Assembly: GCF_028816455.1 (NCBI RefSeq)
Contig: NZ_CP118246.1
Location: 1,302,001-1,366,000 of the forward strand
Length of the DNA: 64,000 bases
From: Devosia algicola
GTDB lineage: Bacteria > Pseudomonadota > Alphaproteobacteria > Rhizobiales > Devosiaceae
Direction of reading: 5' to 3'
Position 1 is the stretch's first letter. Each line of letters opens with the position of its first letter. A program made the position numbers and the translations under genes. The notes under the pieces are model-generated. The model was not told the origin of the DNA, searched no databases, and saw only the letters and a list, made by a program, of their open reading frames with translations. Of this stretch, positions 41,779 to 52,360 are shown in pieces.

Positions 41779-41850
41779 GGCGACAATCTAGAACGATTCT
41801 GCGGCCGGCGCGCGCGCTCCGATCACGATGCTAACAAATTTGCGCGCCGC

Positions 41851-42421
41851 CTAACCGCACCAACTCTCGCGCCGCCCTCGCCAGGGGTGGGCCAGGCCCT
41901 CGGACACCAAAATGTCGCCTAGCGATACCCCATCGCGCACCAACACCCGCAAATCGCGCCCATAGTGGTCGCTGTTTCGGCTACCCGCCGTGCGCACTTC
42001 AAAGGGGCCGGCGCTAAGTAGTTCGGTCAATCGCTGCGTAGCTTTCGCCCCCAGGGCCGCCTCACCGGCGCAGGAGGGGCTGAACACTTCGGGCGTATCC
42101 ATATCGGCAATGCGGATCTTCTTGCCCTGCAACCATATGGTATCGCCATCAACCACACAGCTTACGCGATGCCGACTCGCACAGACAGAAAACCGCCGAT
42201 TGACCACGATTTCGGGTGCCACACTCATATCCGGCGTAACACTAGCCGCGGCATCGTTGGTCAGCCAACTGCCCAGCCCGGTGTCAGAAAGGGTCCACGC
42301 CCCGCCAAACCCGATCAACAACGCCGCACCAATTGCCATCCAGGAGGTGCTGCGTCGCCGCCGCTGCCAGTGCGCTAATCCGATAATCCGTCCGGCACCC
42401 GATGAGCCTGGCCAATTTCAC
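41851..42421 (-). CDS. membrane-anchored thermonuclease (SNase-like), frameshift near start
   Basis: About 189 residues if corrected. A signal anchor (AIGAALLIGFGGAW) precedes an SNase-like OB fold. The staphylococcal-nuclease catalytic set is present: DGDT, IRIADMDTPE (Arg, Asp, Glu) and YGRDLRVLV (Arg). Cleaves DNA or RNA in the envelope. Two starts are possible: ATG 42339, with no ribosome site, or GTG 42421 if GAGCCT at 42404-42409 stands for GAGCT, which gives (M)KLASSSGAGRIIGLAHW leading into the anchor. The second fits the motif pattern of other breaks in the window but is less certain. Confidence 0.65.
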
Positions 42422-42508
42422 CCCCGCAAAGCCATCACCATGCCCGGCGCCGGTTAAAACAGCCTGAAATCAGCCCGGAGAATTTTTACCCCTTCTGCAC
42501 ACCATCAT

Positions 42509-42537
42509 TTGCATCCCGCCCCTAACCGCCCTATATT
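42509..42537 (+). promoter_or_regulatory. promoter of ssrA
   Basis: TTGCAT (42509-42514) and TATATT (42532-42537) with a 17-bp spacer just upstream of the tmRNA acceptor piece. Confidence 0.65.
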
Positions 42538-42539
42538 GA

Positions 42540-42865
42540 AGGGGCTCGCAAGAGCTATGGCGATAAACTGCCATCGTAATAAACCTTTCGGACCCGGGGG
42601 CGGTACCCGGCGCCTCCACCATTTCCTCTTTATGCGAGAGGAGCCAATGGGGGCGAAATAGGATCGACGAGGGCGTAAAGGGTGTGTTTTTGCTCGGCAT
42701 TGTACCACCGTTATCGGGCTATAACAGTAGTTGCAAATGACAACACTGCAGAGGTTCGTCTGGCTGCGTAAGCGGTTCGACACCTCGAACTTGAAGTCCT
42801 AGGGCCTGTTGCAGGGCGTTAGGCGGGGTCCGCAGGCACCTGGCAACAGAAGCCTGCATTTCCCT
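42540..42865 (+). ncRNA. ssrA: two-piece (circularly permuted) tmRNA
   Basis: Permuted order: the acceptor piece with the T arm and encoded CCA ends at 42621; an intervening spacer (42622-42648) is removed; the coding piece begins GGGGGCG at 42649 with GATCGACGAGGG. The acceptor stem GGGGGCG/CGCCTCC carries the third-pair G.U that alanyl-tRNA synthetase reads. The tag frame is GCA AAT GAC ... GCG TAA at 42733-42771, encoding ANDNTAEVRLAA. It rescues stalled ribosomes and marks the product for ClpXP. The 3' end is set at a GCAGGC/GCCTGC hairpin. The gene for its adaptor SspB follows. Confidence 0.95.
42733..42771 (+). other. tmRNA-encoded degradation tag
   Basis: Twelve codons and a TAA stop inside ssrA: ANDNTAEVRLAA. 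The N-terminal ANDN is the SspB-binding part and the final LAA is the ClpX-binding part of alphaproteobacterial tags; the middle (TAEVR) differs from the Caulobacter tag. Confidence 0.9.
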
Positions 42866-43055
42866 TCGCACCTTCATCCAATTTGCCTTGAATTTCAGTC
42901 GACTTCAGACTGAAGTGAACAAAGATGACTTGCAGTGCGCCCTACTTGCCGTTCAGATGGGCAAAGCACGATAAAATTGGGATTGGGGTCTTTCGTTCTG
43001 GGTCAATCGGGCCGAAAAGAGCCCAACAGAATCGAACGACGCCGGAAGGGCGACC

Positions 43056-43562
43056 ATGGCAGAAGATCATCTCCGCTACGACATTTTGGCCCAGGAGGCA
43101 CTGCGCGGCGTCGTCCGCAAAGTCCTTGGCGAAGTGGTCAAGACCGGTTTGCCCGGCGAACATCACTTTTTCATCTCCTTTGTCACCCACGCCCCCGGTG
43201 TGCGCATTTCCGAAAAACTGCTGACCCAGTATGAAAAGGAAATGACCATTGTCCTGCAGAACCAATATTGGGACCTAAAGGTTAGCGATGCCAGTTTTGA
43301 GGTCGGTCTGTCGTTTGACGGCATTCCCGAGCATCTGGTCATCCCCTTCTCTGCGGTAAAAGGGTTCTTTGATCCATCAGTGCAGTTCGGTCTGCAGTTC
43401 GACGTGTCCGGTGGCGAATCGGCGTCCGACGAGGATGTCGCTGAACCTGAAGGCGAGAACAACGCCGAGGCGGCGCCAAAGGCAGAAACTGCCGACGGCG
43501 AGGACGCTGAGGCCAGCGGCGAAAAAGTCGTCAGCCTCGACGCCTTCCGCAAAAAGCCTTGA
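43056..43562 (+). CDS. sspB: SspB, ClpXP adaptor for ssrA-tagged proteins
   Basis: 168 residues. Alpha-type SspB: globular domain with YDILAQEALRGVVRKVL, HHFFISFVTHAPGVRIS and GIPEHLVIPFSAVKGFFDPS, then an acidic linker (about 120-155) and the ClpX-docking tail VVSLDAFRKKP. Tethers ssrA-tagged substrates to ClpX. Lies about 190 bp downstream of ssrA on the same strand. Confidence 0.95.
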   Translation: MAEDHLRYDILAQEALRGVVRKVLGEVVKTGLPGEHHFFISFVTHAPGVRISEKLLTQYEKEMTIVLQNQYWDLKVSDASFEVGLSFDGIPEHLVIPFSAVKGFFDPSVQFGLQFDVSGGESASDEDVAEPEGENNAEAAPKAETADGEDAEASGEKVVSLDAFRKKP

Positions 43563-43574
43563 TGCTGGGGTGCG

Positions 43575-43817
43575 ATGGAAAAGCGTTCGCTCACCATTGC
43601 CGGTCATCGCACCAGCATTGCCCTGGAGCCTGAATTCTGGGCCGTGCTTGAAGCAATGGCCGCCCAGGACGGGCTAGCCTTGCCCGGTATGGTCAAGACC
43701 ATAGATGAGACGCGAACAGTGACCAATCTCGCCTCCGCGCTCCGGCTGGCCGCGCTGCGCTGGACCGCCACACAATCACCCCGTTCCGCGCCCGAAACCG
43801 ACCCTGGCAGCGCCTAG
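43575..43817 (+). CDS. ribbon-helix-helix domain protein
   Basis: 80 residues. RSLTIAGHRTSIALEPEFWAVLEAMA is the RHH_4 pattern seen in short Rhizobiales proteins: a beta strand then helices for DNA binding. Function unknown. 12 bp behind sspB, so probably cotranscribed. Its TAG overlaps the convergent AsmA stop in the palindrome CTAG. Confidence 0.78.
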   Translation: MEKRSLTIAGHRTSIALEPEFWAVLEAMAAQDGLALPGMVKTIDETRTVTNLASALRLAALRWTATQSPRSAPETDPGSA

Positions 43818-46800
43818 TTCAGCGGCGCAAAAAATGGCTGGTTGACGCCATTGCGGGGCGTGAGCTGAGCAGGCGGCAAACCCAAATCCAGCGGTTCCTG
43901 CGGTGGCGCTGCCTGTTGGTCCTGTTGCTGCTGAAGCGCTTCTTGTTCTTGCCGCTGCTTCTCAGCCTCTGCTGCCGCCTTGGCGGCTGCTGCCTCCGCC
44001 TGTCGCTTGCGCTGCGCCGCAATCAGCGCATTGCGCGCTTCCGCCGCCGCTTTTTGCCGCGCCGCGTCCTCGGCCCGCAGGGCTTCGAGCCGGGCCAACT
44101 CATTTTCATTGGCACGCATCTGAACGGTCGCAATCAATCCATCAATATCCAGCGTGCGTTCCGGCGCCAGCAATGTGCCACCCAGTTGCGCCACGATCCT
44201 CGCCGTATTTTCATTGAGCAGATTGTTGATGTCGACGAAATTGCGTGGCGTCAGCGTAAAGCCGCCACTCAAATCAAGCGTTTCCAGCGCGACATTGGCT
44301 TCCCCTGCAACCAGCCCCGAATTGCCATCGATGCTGAGATTTGCCAGCCGCACCACTCCGCCCGCAATGGTAAATGCACCTTCGGCACTTGCAGCCTCGA
44401 AGGTGCCTCGGTTCAACGCCTCTGAGATCTGGTTCCCCAGCACGGTCCCGCTGATTTCGAGCAGATTGTCGAGACCGGCAACCGTGGGAAAGACCTGCGG
44501 ATCAAAGTGACGGACCTTGAGTTCGCGTGTGGCAAAACTGCCCTCGCCCGTCATATTGCGCGCCAGATCGGCCACCGATGCGCCGGTGCCGGAAAACTGC
44601 ACGCCACCATCCACTATGCCACTCAAACTCGCCGTCACCCCCGTCGGCAAGATGTCCGCCAATGGCACGTCTGTCAGACTAACCCGACCGCTCAGCGTCT
44701 TGTTGGTCAATTTGTCACTACAGCAAATGGCCACGTCGCCGCTGATCTGCCCGCCGCCCAGCCCCGCCGTCAGGCGTGATATGCGCAGTCTGCTATCATC
44801 CCATTGAAGATCGAACCGCGCGTCGGTCAGCGCCGTGCGTCCGGCAACGTTGAGCTTGGGCACAGAGATGGCAATCGCGCCACGACTATTTCGGCTTTGG
44901 TCGCCGATATCGAGCGGCCCGTCCGGCCAGATCGCGCCGTCGCCCTTGAGCATGGCAGCGGGGCCGCTCAGCGCCTTGGCCACAATACCGAAATCCACCT
45001 GGTCCAGCGCCAGATTACCACTGACCGCACCGATGCCGCCGGTTCGCGTTAGCGAAATATCTCCAGCAAACTTGTCACTGCCCGATTGCCCATCGATTTC
45101 GGTCAGCCGTAGCGTGCGGTCGCCTTCAAACTGCACCTTGGCCGTGGCATTGCCACCCGGCAGCGTCAAGCCGCCCGCCTCAATTATTCGCGCCAGCCCG
45201 CTCGCGTCGGACAAATAGCCATTAAGGGCCCCCGCACCGTCAATCATGCCATCAGGCTGAACGGAGATATCGCCTTCAAAGCCCAGATGATCCTCGCCCG
45301 CACTGGCATTGACCCGGACTGAAAACCCGTCATCCAATCGCCCATCCAGTCGCCCCGAAACAAATAGCGGTATGTCAGGAGAAAACAGTGCGGCGTCGCC
45401 AAATCCCAATTGTCGTGTCAGGGCGTCAGGATCGCTCGACTCCAATGTGCCATTGAGCGCGATCTGGTCCTTGCTCGCAGCCAGCAGACCACCCGCCAAC
45501 TGACCGCGCAGACTCAACCTCGCACCATCGAGCCTGACCATTGAGTGCCAGCGTCTGCGACTGGTTGCCATCAGGCTGGTCCACCTCAAAATTCAGCGCC
45601 GCCGGCGCGGAAAGTGCCAATTTATTGCGTATGCCTGTACCCACTCCCAACCGATCATAGAGCGCCATCAATCCCGGCGCCGATCCTGATTGCGCCCCGA
45701 TTTTGCCGGTGCCCCAAACTTGCGGCGCCGCCAGTGTACCGCGTGCAAAAACCGCAGCATCAAGACTGACGCCTCCCAAATCCTCGGCCACTATCCGGTT
45801 AAAGCTGATCCGGTCTTTCGACCACTGGCCCTCGGCCACCAGTTTGGTCCCGCTCAGACCGAAAATATTGGCGCTTGCGCTCGACAGTCCAAAACTGCCC
45901 TCGGGAAAGCTGATCGAAAAATTCGGACTGTTGGCCGCATCGGGCAGGAGTGCCGCCAGTGCAGCGCTGTCGCCTGGCGACAACACGCCGAATTTGCCGG
46001 TCACATCCAACCGCCGCTCACGCCCGAATCCAACCCGAATGCCAATTGAATGATTGACCTCGCCCAGCGTAAATATCGCGTCGCTCAACCCCAGCGCATC
46101 GCCTGCCAGCATCAGCCGACCGGACAAAGCCGCATGCATGCCAAACAGCGGATTGACCTCACCGCCCTTACGCCACATCTGCCCTACCGCGTCGAGCCGC
46201 TCGGTACTCAGCGACACCTGTCCTGAAAATCCGGGTTTTCCGTCAGCAGCGTTCAGGGTACCACTCGCCCGCACATCAGTGTCACCGGGCAGCTTGGCGA
46301 TAAACTGGTCGATTGCCCAGGCCCGTCCATCGGTGTGGGCATCCAGCCGCACCGCTCGCAAGGCGAAACTGCGCAAGCCGATTTCAGCCAGATCCACGCC
46401 GATCCGCCCCGGCATGGGCGGGATTATCGGCGGCGGCAATTCACTTAGCGTGCGCACAAAATCATAGGGTTGGCTTGCCAGATCTTCTGAGGCGTCGCGC
46501 GGCGGCAAGGCAAACACGCCACCCGAAATCACCGCATCAAACGAACGCCGCGCGCCTAATTGGATACTCGCCGCCCCCGTCAGCCGCGTCCCGGCGCGAT
46601 TTTCATCGGGTTGCAGCGTATAGCCGGTCAAAACCACACGGTCGGTCGAGATATTGACCTTGCTCTCCAGCACCAGATCACCGCGAATTTCATCGGCGAC
46701 ATCTGTTGATGGCGGCTTTTGCCGGTAGGTGATGGCGCCTTCAAATCGTGGCGCTATGCCCGGCTTCAGCAGCCCATCGGCGGCCAGCGAATAGCCGGCA

Positions 46801-47456
46801 TCAGCCTGGACAAATGCCGATACCCGATTGTTGCCATCGCCATCAGCAACCGATGAATTGAACCGCGCACTATAGTGCTGATCCCGATAGTCCAAAGTGC
46901 CCTGAAACTGGAACGGCCCATGGATCGAGCCGAGCTTGAGTTCGCCATCGATCGCCTCCGCCGCGTAAATTTCGCCCGATCGTTCATCGCGCAGCCGCAG
47001 CGAACCATCAACGATGCGCGCCTGGGCTACGTCGACATTGTTGCCCCCCGTGCCACCATTGATATCAAACCCGCTACCAAACAGTCCGCTTTCATCGACC
47101 TTGAGATCGACAACCGGCCCGTCCAGCACCAGCTTGGTGACCCGGTAATTGTCGCGCAGAAAATCCATCAGCGAAAATTCGGCGTCAACCTGCGCAACTG
47201 TTGCTGCGGGCTCCTCGAGATCGCCCACAATCACATCGGCAAAATGCAGCCTCGGCTGTGGCAGCAGCGAGAATTCTATGTCACCACGGATCGACACCTC
47301 GGTGCCCAGCACCCCCGATGCCAGAATTTCCATGCGATCGCGATAGTCGCTCCACTGGATGAAGCGCGGCGCGATGAAGGCTGCCGCCAGCGCCATGATC
47401 GCGAGCAAGCCGATGACGATATAGATGCGATTCAGCAAGGAGTTATGTCCGCTCAA
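43814..47456 (-). CDS. AsmA-family large envelope protein (frameshift)
   Basis: About 1,213 residues corrected. One N-terminal helix (NRIYIVIGLLAIMALAAAFIAP) followed by FIQWSDYRDRMEILASGVLGTEVSIRG and long beta-repeats typical of AsmA/TamB-like proteins that sit between the membranes and affect lipid transport or outer-membrane assembly. The C-terminal region is coiled-coil Ala/Lys/Glu-rich, ending in a Gln/Pro tail. The frame breaks at 45530-45535: plus-strand GAGCCT should be GAGCT, giving ALNGQLDGARLSLRGQL. Function inferred from family. Confidence 0.85.
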
Positions 47457-47627
47457 TTAAGCCGTCGCCAGTGTAGGCAAGATCAGGCGGCGTGCAACCC
47501 CGCAACCACGACAATAGCGGCCAAAAACCGCCAAATGCCGCGCTGTTGATTGCCTGCCGCCATATACATCAAGCTTTCACCTGCCTATATTGAACAACCA
47601 GAACAAAAAGAGATTCGTCAATCCCGT

Positions 47628-49968
47628 ATGGCCGCTGATCAAGACAATATGCAACGCCCGGCTGCTGGGCCCATCACCAGTCAGTTTGGCCGACGCGATG
47701 CCGACTATCTGGCCGGGCTCAACGAAGAGCAGCGTGACGCCGTCTTGTCGCTCGAGGGCCCGCTATTGGTGCTGGCCGGTGCTGGTACCGGCAAGACGCG
47801 GGTTCTAACGACCCGCATCGCCCATATACTGACCACCCGAAAGGCCCGTGGTTCGGAAATTCTGTCGGTCACCTTCACCAACAAGGCGGCTCGCGAAATG
47901 AAGGAGCGCATCGCCAAACTGGTCGGTGCCTCGGTCGAGGGCATGCCATGGCTGGGCACCTTCCATTCCATCGGCGCGCGCATCCTGCGCCGTCACGCCG
48001 AACTGGTCGACCTCAAATCCGATTTCACCATTTTGGATACGGACGATCAGATCCGCCTGATCAAGCAATTGCTACAGATCGAAAACATCGACGAAAAGCG
48101 TTGGCCCGCCCGGCAGTTTGCCGGGATGATGGACAATTGGAAAAACCGTGGCCTGCTGCCCAAGGATGTCTCGCCCGCCGATTCTGGATTCTATGCCAAT
48201 GGCAAAGGCCAAAATCTTTATGCAGATTATCAGGCTCGCCTGAAAACCCTCAACGCCGCCGATTTTGGTGATCTACTTCTCGAATGCATTCGCCTGTTCC
48301 GCGAAAACCCCGAAGTTCTAGCCGAATATCATCACCGCTTTCGCTATATGCTGGTCGACGAATATCAGGACAGCAACGTCGCCCAATATTTATGGCTGCG
48401 CCTGCTCGCCCAGGGCAAACCCGCCGCTGAGGCCAACATCTGCGTGGTCGGCGACGATGATCAGTCGATCTATGGCTGGCGCGGTGCCGAAGTCGACAAT
48501 ATCCTGCGCTTTGAAAAAGACTTTCCCGGCGCCAAGGTCATCAAGCTCGAGCGCAATTACCGCTCCACCGCCAATATTCTCAAGGCCGCCTCCCACCTGA
48601 TCACCTTTAACGAAGGCCGGTTGGGCAAAACGCTCCAGACAGATGTTGCCGAGGCAGGCGAACTGGTCGCCGTTACCTCCGTCTGGGATAGCGAAGAGGA
48701 GGCCCGCTCCATCGGCGAGGAACTCGAGCAGATCCAGCGCCAGGGCGAAAATCTCAACGACGCTGCCATTCTGGTGCGCGCCTCCTTCCAGATGCGTGAA
48801 TTTGAAGAACGCTTCATCACCCTTGGCCTCAACTACCGCGTCATTGGCGGTCCACGCTTTTACGAGCGCAAGGAAATCCGCGATGCCTTGGCCTATCTGC
48901 GGCTGGTCGCCCAGCCCGCCGATGATCTGGCCTTTGAGCGCATCATCAACACCCCGAAGCGCGGGCTGGGTGATTCCACGGTCAAAATCCTGTTTGATGC
49001 CGCTCGTCACCAACGCCAGCCGCTTTTGGCCACCGTGCGCATGTTGCTCGAAACCGAAGAAGCTCAAACCCAAGCAACGCACCACCTTGCGCAATCTCGT
49101 CGCCCAGTTCGATGATTGGGCCGAGCGCCTGCGCACCATCCCTCATTTTGAACTCGCCGAACAGATTCTCGACGAGAGCGGCTACACCGCCATGTGGCAA
49201 AACGACAAATCCCCCGACAGCCCCGGACGTCTTGAGAACCTCAAGGAACTGGTGCGCTCGATGGAAGAGTTCGAGACCCTGGGTGGGTTCCTCGAACATA
49301 TTGCCCTGGTCATGGACCGCGCCACCGGCGACGATGGCGAGGCCGTCTCCATTATGACGCTGCACTCGGCCAAAGGTCTGGAATTCAACACCGTCTTTCT
49401 GCCCGGCTGGGAGGAAGGTCTGTTTCCCCATCAACGCTCGCTTGATGAATCGGGGCGTGCCGGGCTCGAGGAAGAACGCCGCCTCGCCTATGTCGGCATC
49501 ACCCGCGCCCGCAAACGCGCCCTGATCTCAGTGGCGCAAAACCGCCGCATCCACGGTCTTTGGCAATCCGCCATTCCCTCGCGTTTCTTGGATGAATTGC
49601 CTGCCGACGCCGTCGAGGTCAAGGACACCGGCTCCTCTTATGGCGGCTATGGCTATGGCGGCGGCGCCGCCTCGCGGTTCAACAAGGCCGACCCGTTCGA
49701 CAGTGTTTACGAAACCCCCGGCTGGAAACGCGCCCAGGCCCAACAGGCCAGCCGCAAGGGCGGCGGTCCGATGACCATCGAAGGCGATCTGGTCGCCCGC
49801 TCGGTCGATCTGGGCGGTTCCTCCTCCGCCTACACTTTCGGCGACCGGGTCCTGCACCTCAAATTCGGCTACGGCACCGTCTCTGGCGTTGAAGGCAATA
49901 AACTCACCATCGACTTCGAAAAAGCCGGCCGCAAACGCGTCCTCGATAGTTTCATCAAAAGGGGTTGA
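47628..49968 (+). CDS. UvrD/PcrA-type DNA helicase (frameshift)
   Basis: About 779 residues corrected. SF1 helicase with all motifs: AGAGTGKT (I), TFTNKAAREMKER, VDEYQDSN (II), GDDDQSIYGWRG (III), LERNYRS (IV), TLHSAKGLEF (V), VGITRARKR (VI). The C-terminal Gly-rich linker and Tudor-like end (VLHLKFGYGTVSGVEGNK) are PcrA features. Unwinds DNA in nucleotide-excision and mismatch repair. The break at 49059-49065 (GAAGCTC for GAGCTC or GAACTC) restores ETEELKPKQRTTLRNL. The start ATG at 47628 follows the family better than an upstream one. Confidence 0.93.
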
Positions 49969-50095
49969 GCCACTTCGTACCCGGCGTTTCGGGGGCACAA
50001 TGACCGGCCGGGCCTTCGGCTGACGCTTATTAAGCTTGTCCATACAATATCTTGATAGCGTCGTCGGACCTTACCCCAACAGGTCCGGACCCAAA

Positions 50096-50413
50096 ATGCT
50101 CATCACCACCACCCCCACCATCGAAAATCACCCCGTGCGCGAATATCTCGGCATTGTCACTGGCGAAGTCATTGTCGGCGCCAATATTTTCAAGGATTTG
50201 TTTGCCAATATTCGCGACATTGTCGGCGGCCGCGCCGGTGCTTACGAGCGCACATTGGGCCAAGCCCGCGAACAGGCTTTTGCCGAGCTTGAAGCCCAGG
50301 CCAGCCAACGCGGCGCCGATGCCGTCATCGGCATTGATATCGATTATGAAGTTGTCGGTCAGGGCGGCTCCATGCTGATGGTCTCCGCCTCCGGCACCGC
50401 TGTCAAAATCTAA
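50096..50413 (+). CDS. YbjQ/UPF0145 family protein
   Basis: 105 residues from ATG 50096. [36 protein letters not shown] and [16 protein letters not shown] are typical of YbjQ (heavy-metal-binding-domain-like) proteins, which form pentamers. Function unknown. Start has no strong ribosome site; the 5' upstream ATG at 50036 is possible but less like the family. Confidence 0.88.
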   Translation: MLITTTPTIENHPVREYLGIVTGEVIVGANIFKDLFANIRDIVGGRAGAYERTLGQAREQAFAELEAQASQRGADAVIGIDIDYEVVGQGGSMLMVSASGTAVKI

Positions 50414-50469
50414 CCTGTCTCCCCACTCGCACTGTACCCCACACTCAAAGTGTCATCCCAACCGCACTG

Positions 50470-50608
50470 CCCCCCTCTCGGTGTCACCCCGGGCCTGACC
50501 CGGGGCCCATCGTGAGATCTCTCCGCCCACACGACCGGTCCGGCCGTCACGATGGATTCCGGCCTCCGCCGGAATGACCTTGTGAGGGTGGAAGGTCAGC
50601 GCGACGCC
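50470..50608. repeat. intergenic repeat, copy 1
   Basis: Begins CCCCCCTCTCGGTGTCACCC and ends GGTCAGCGCGACGCC. The two inner arms are partly complementary (GTCACCCCGG ... CCGGAATGACC), so the RNA would fold into a long hairpin. Nearly the same sequence recurs 177 bp downstream. This is the type of short interspersed palindromic element found in Alphaproteobacteria. Confidence 0.8.
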
Positions 50609-50646
50609 TTCCCATTCACATTTGCTCCCCTCTCACACCGCGATCG

Positions 50647-50783
50647 CCCCCCTCTCGGTGTCACCCCGGCGAAGGCCGGGGTCCATCATGAGATTTGTCC
50701 GCCCGCACGACCAGTACGACTGTTACGATGGATTCCGGCCTCCCCGGAATGACCCGGTTCGGGTGGAAGGTTAGCGCCACGCC
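50647..50783. repeat. intergenic repeat, copy 2
   Basis: Direct copy of the element at 50470-50608, shifted by 177 bp, starting CCCCCCTCTCGGTGTCACCC and ending TAGCGCCACGCC. The middle differs by small changes (GGCGAAGGCCGGGGTCC for GGGCCTGACCCGGGGCCC), and GGATTCCGGCCTCC is kept. Divergence in the palindrome arms is mostly compensatory, which I judged by eye. Confidence 0.8.
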
Positions 50784-50981
50784 GACGCACCACCCGATAA
50801 ACTTATCCCCACGCCCAAAACCTCTGGCACAATGGCCTCACTCCCCACGCGATTGCGGGGTCGCGACGAACGGTCCGTGGGAGAGCAGATGGGTGGGAGG
50901 CGGTCGCGCGCTCCTGGGTCCGTGTGACACGTAGTTCCGGCCAGGCCGGAACGCAGGCTCCATAGTCCTGAAAGCCCATCG

Positions 50982-51040
50982 CATGCGGCGAGACCAGTCT
51001 CGCACAAAATAAATCACATGAGGCCGGTTCTCGCCGCATG
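50982..51040. repeat. inverted repeat upstream of prmA
   Basis: CATGCGGCGAGACC (50982-50995) and GGTTCTCGCCGCATG (51026-51040) are complementary with one extra base; loop about 30 nt. Too far from a stop codon for a terminator of ybjQ; possibly a leader structure of prmA. Confidence 0.5.
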
Positions 51041-51168
51041 TCGCAATCTTTTATCAACCGCAGGTTTTTCACCGGGCGGGGTTTCCGTACGCCATTTCCA
51101 ATGTCTTTATTGACAGTCTCTGTCGCCATGCCCAAACAGAACTCATTAGAAAATCGGAACCGCGTACC

Positions 51169-52038
51169 ATGGCTGTTGACCAACTTTCCGCTCCCCTCAC
51201 CAAGGATCAGGCCTATGCGCTGGTCGATGCTGTCATGGAACGTGATGATCTGGCCCTGACCGCCTCGGCTCATGAAAATGAAGAAACCGGCGAGTGGTTC
51301 TTTGAAGCCACCTGCGACAGCCCGCCGGACATGGAATCATTTTCTGAATTGGCCCGGCTAACCCTTGGTGGAACCGTCGATTTTTCCGTCGAACCGATTG
51401 ATCCCGAGATCAACTGGGTCGCCCGCTCGCTTGAAGGGCTCGCCCCGGTCATCGCTGGCGGCTTTTACGTCTATGGCAGTCACGAAACCGCCCCCGTTCC
51501 CGCCGGCTACACGGCCATGCGTATTGATGCGGCCATGGCCTTTGGCACCGGCCACCATGAAACCACCACTGGTTGTCTTGAAGCCATCGAACGCACCCTC
51601 AAGCGCCGCAAACCGCGCAACATGCTTGATGTTGGCACCGGCACCGGTGTTCTGGCCATCGCATTGGCCAAAAAATTGAAAACCCCTGTGCTCGCCACCG
51701 ACATCGATCCTGTTTCGGTAATAACAACTGCTGAAAACGCCGAATATAATGGCGTCGGACGGCTCATCATTCCGCTCGAAGCCACTGGCCTTGATCACCA
51801 GACCATTACTCAGAACCGCCCCTACGATATGATCGTTGCCAATATTCTGGCCGGGCCCCTCGTTCAACTCGCCCCCGCCATGGGTCAGGTTGCCGATCAC
51901 GGTGCCACGATCATCCTGTCGGGCATCCTTCAGCACCAGGCCGCCCGGGTCATTTCCGCTTATGCGCGCCAGGGCGTGGTGCTACGCCACAAGATCATCA
52001 AAAAGGAGTGGGCGACCCTGATATTGGAAAAAATGTAG
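51169..52038 (+). CDS. prmA: ribosomal protein L11 methyltransferase
   Basis: 289 residues. Trimethylates L11. The SAM domain shows FGTGHHETTTGCL, DVGTGTGVLAIAL and IVANILAGPLVQLAP (the NIL motif in place of NPPY). N-terminal substrate domain has the expected acidic ACDSPPDMESFSELA-like stretch. Start ATG 51169 fits. A terminator for the opposite strand follows. Confidence 0.95.
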   Translation: MAVDQLSAPLTKDQAYALVDAVMERDDLALTASAHENEETGEWFFEATCDSPPDMESFSELARLTLGGTVDFSVEPIDPEINWVARSLEGLAPVIAGGFYVYGSHETAPVPAGYTAMRIDAAMAFGTGHHETTTGCLEAIERTLKRRKPRNMLDVGTGTGVLAIALAKKLKTPVLATDIDPVSVITTAENAEYNGVGRLIIPLEATGLDHQTITQNRPYDMIVANILAGPLVQLAPAMGQVADHGATIILSGILQHQAARVISAYARQGVVLRHKIIKKEWATLILEKM

Positions 52039-52043
52039 AGGTG

Positions 52044-52077
52044 AAAAAGCAAAATCCCCGAAGCGGACTCCGGGGAT
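52044..52077 (-). terminator. terminator for the small gene at 52111-52242
   Basis: ATCCCCG/CGGGGAT stem with a 10-base loop, then on the minus strand TTTTGCTTTTTC. The orientation shows that the small gene to its right is transcribed leftward. It may also stop prmA transcription. Confidence 0.75.
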
Positions 52078-52110
52078 CACATCGATTGTCAGCAATGTCC
52101 AGCAATCGCC

Positions 52111-52242
52111 TTATGGGCGCTTGGTGAATGCGCCAATCAGTTGATGCTGCATGCGATAGCTGACCTGACGACTTGTTGAACGGCCGCTGGCGTCAATAAC
52201 TGACCCGAGGGCTTTGCGAAAATCGTTCCTGTTCGTTGTCAT
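52111..52242 (-). CDS. 43-residue uncharacterised small protein
   Basis: MTTNRNDFRKALGSVIDASG followed by RSTSRQVSYRMQHQLIGAFTKRP. Read leftward from ATG 52242, behind GGAGATGG. A terminator 34 bp after the stop supports a real gene. It resembles the neighbour at 52361-52495 in length, basic charge and the pattern N-x-F-x-x-A-x9-S-x-x-x-R. Highly basic; could bind nucleic acid. I do not recognise a family. Confidence 0.6.
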   Translation of the reverse strand: MTTNRNDFRKALGSVIDASGRSTSRQVSYRMQHQLIGAFTKRP

Positions 52243-52360
52243 TTCCATCTCCATGCACTTGATGTCGATTTATATCCATCGACACACCCTATGTAGTGCA
52301 CCTGCATTAGTTCGGTAGGCTCATTTTAGCAGGACAGCCATGTCACTTTCGCAGGGCAGC

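Larger units (their letters stand above)
50414..51168. other. 755-bp non-coding region with repeats
   Basis: Holds two direct copies of a roughly 138-bp palindrome-rich element (separate entries), a GC-rich unit near 50850-50950 (CCGGCCAGGCCGG), and an inverted repeat at 50982-51040. No convincing gene. The prmA promoter must lie in its last 150 bp. Confidence 0.75.

Noticed and set aside
43625..43634. GAGCCT in the ribbon-helix-helix gene
   Set aside because: It is in frame as LEPEFW, which is the family sequence; genuine.
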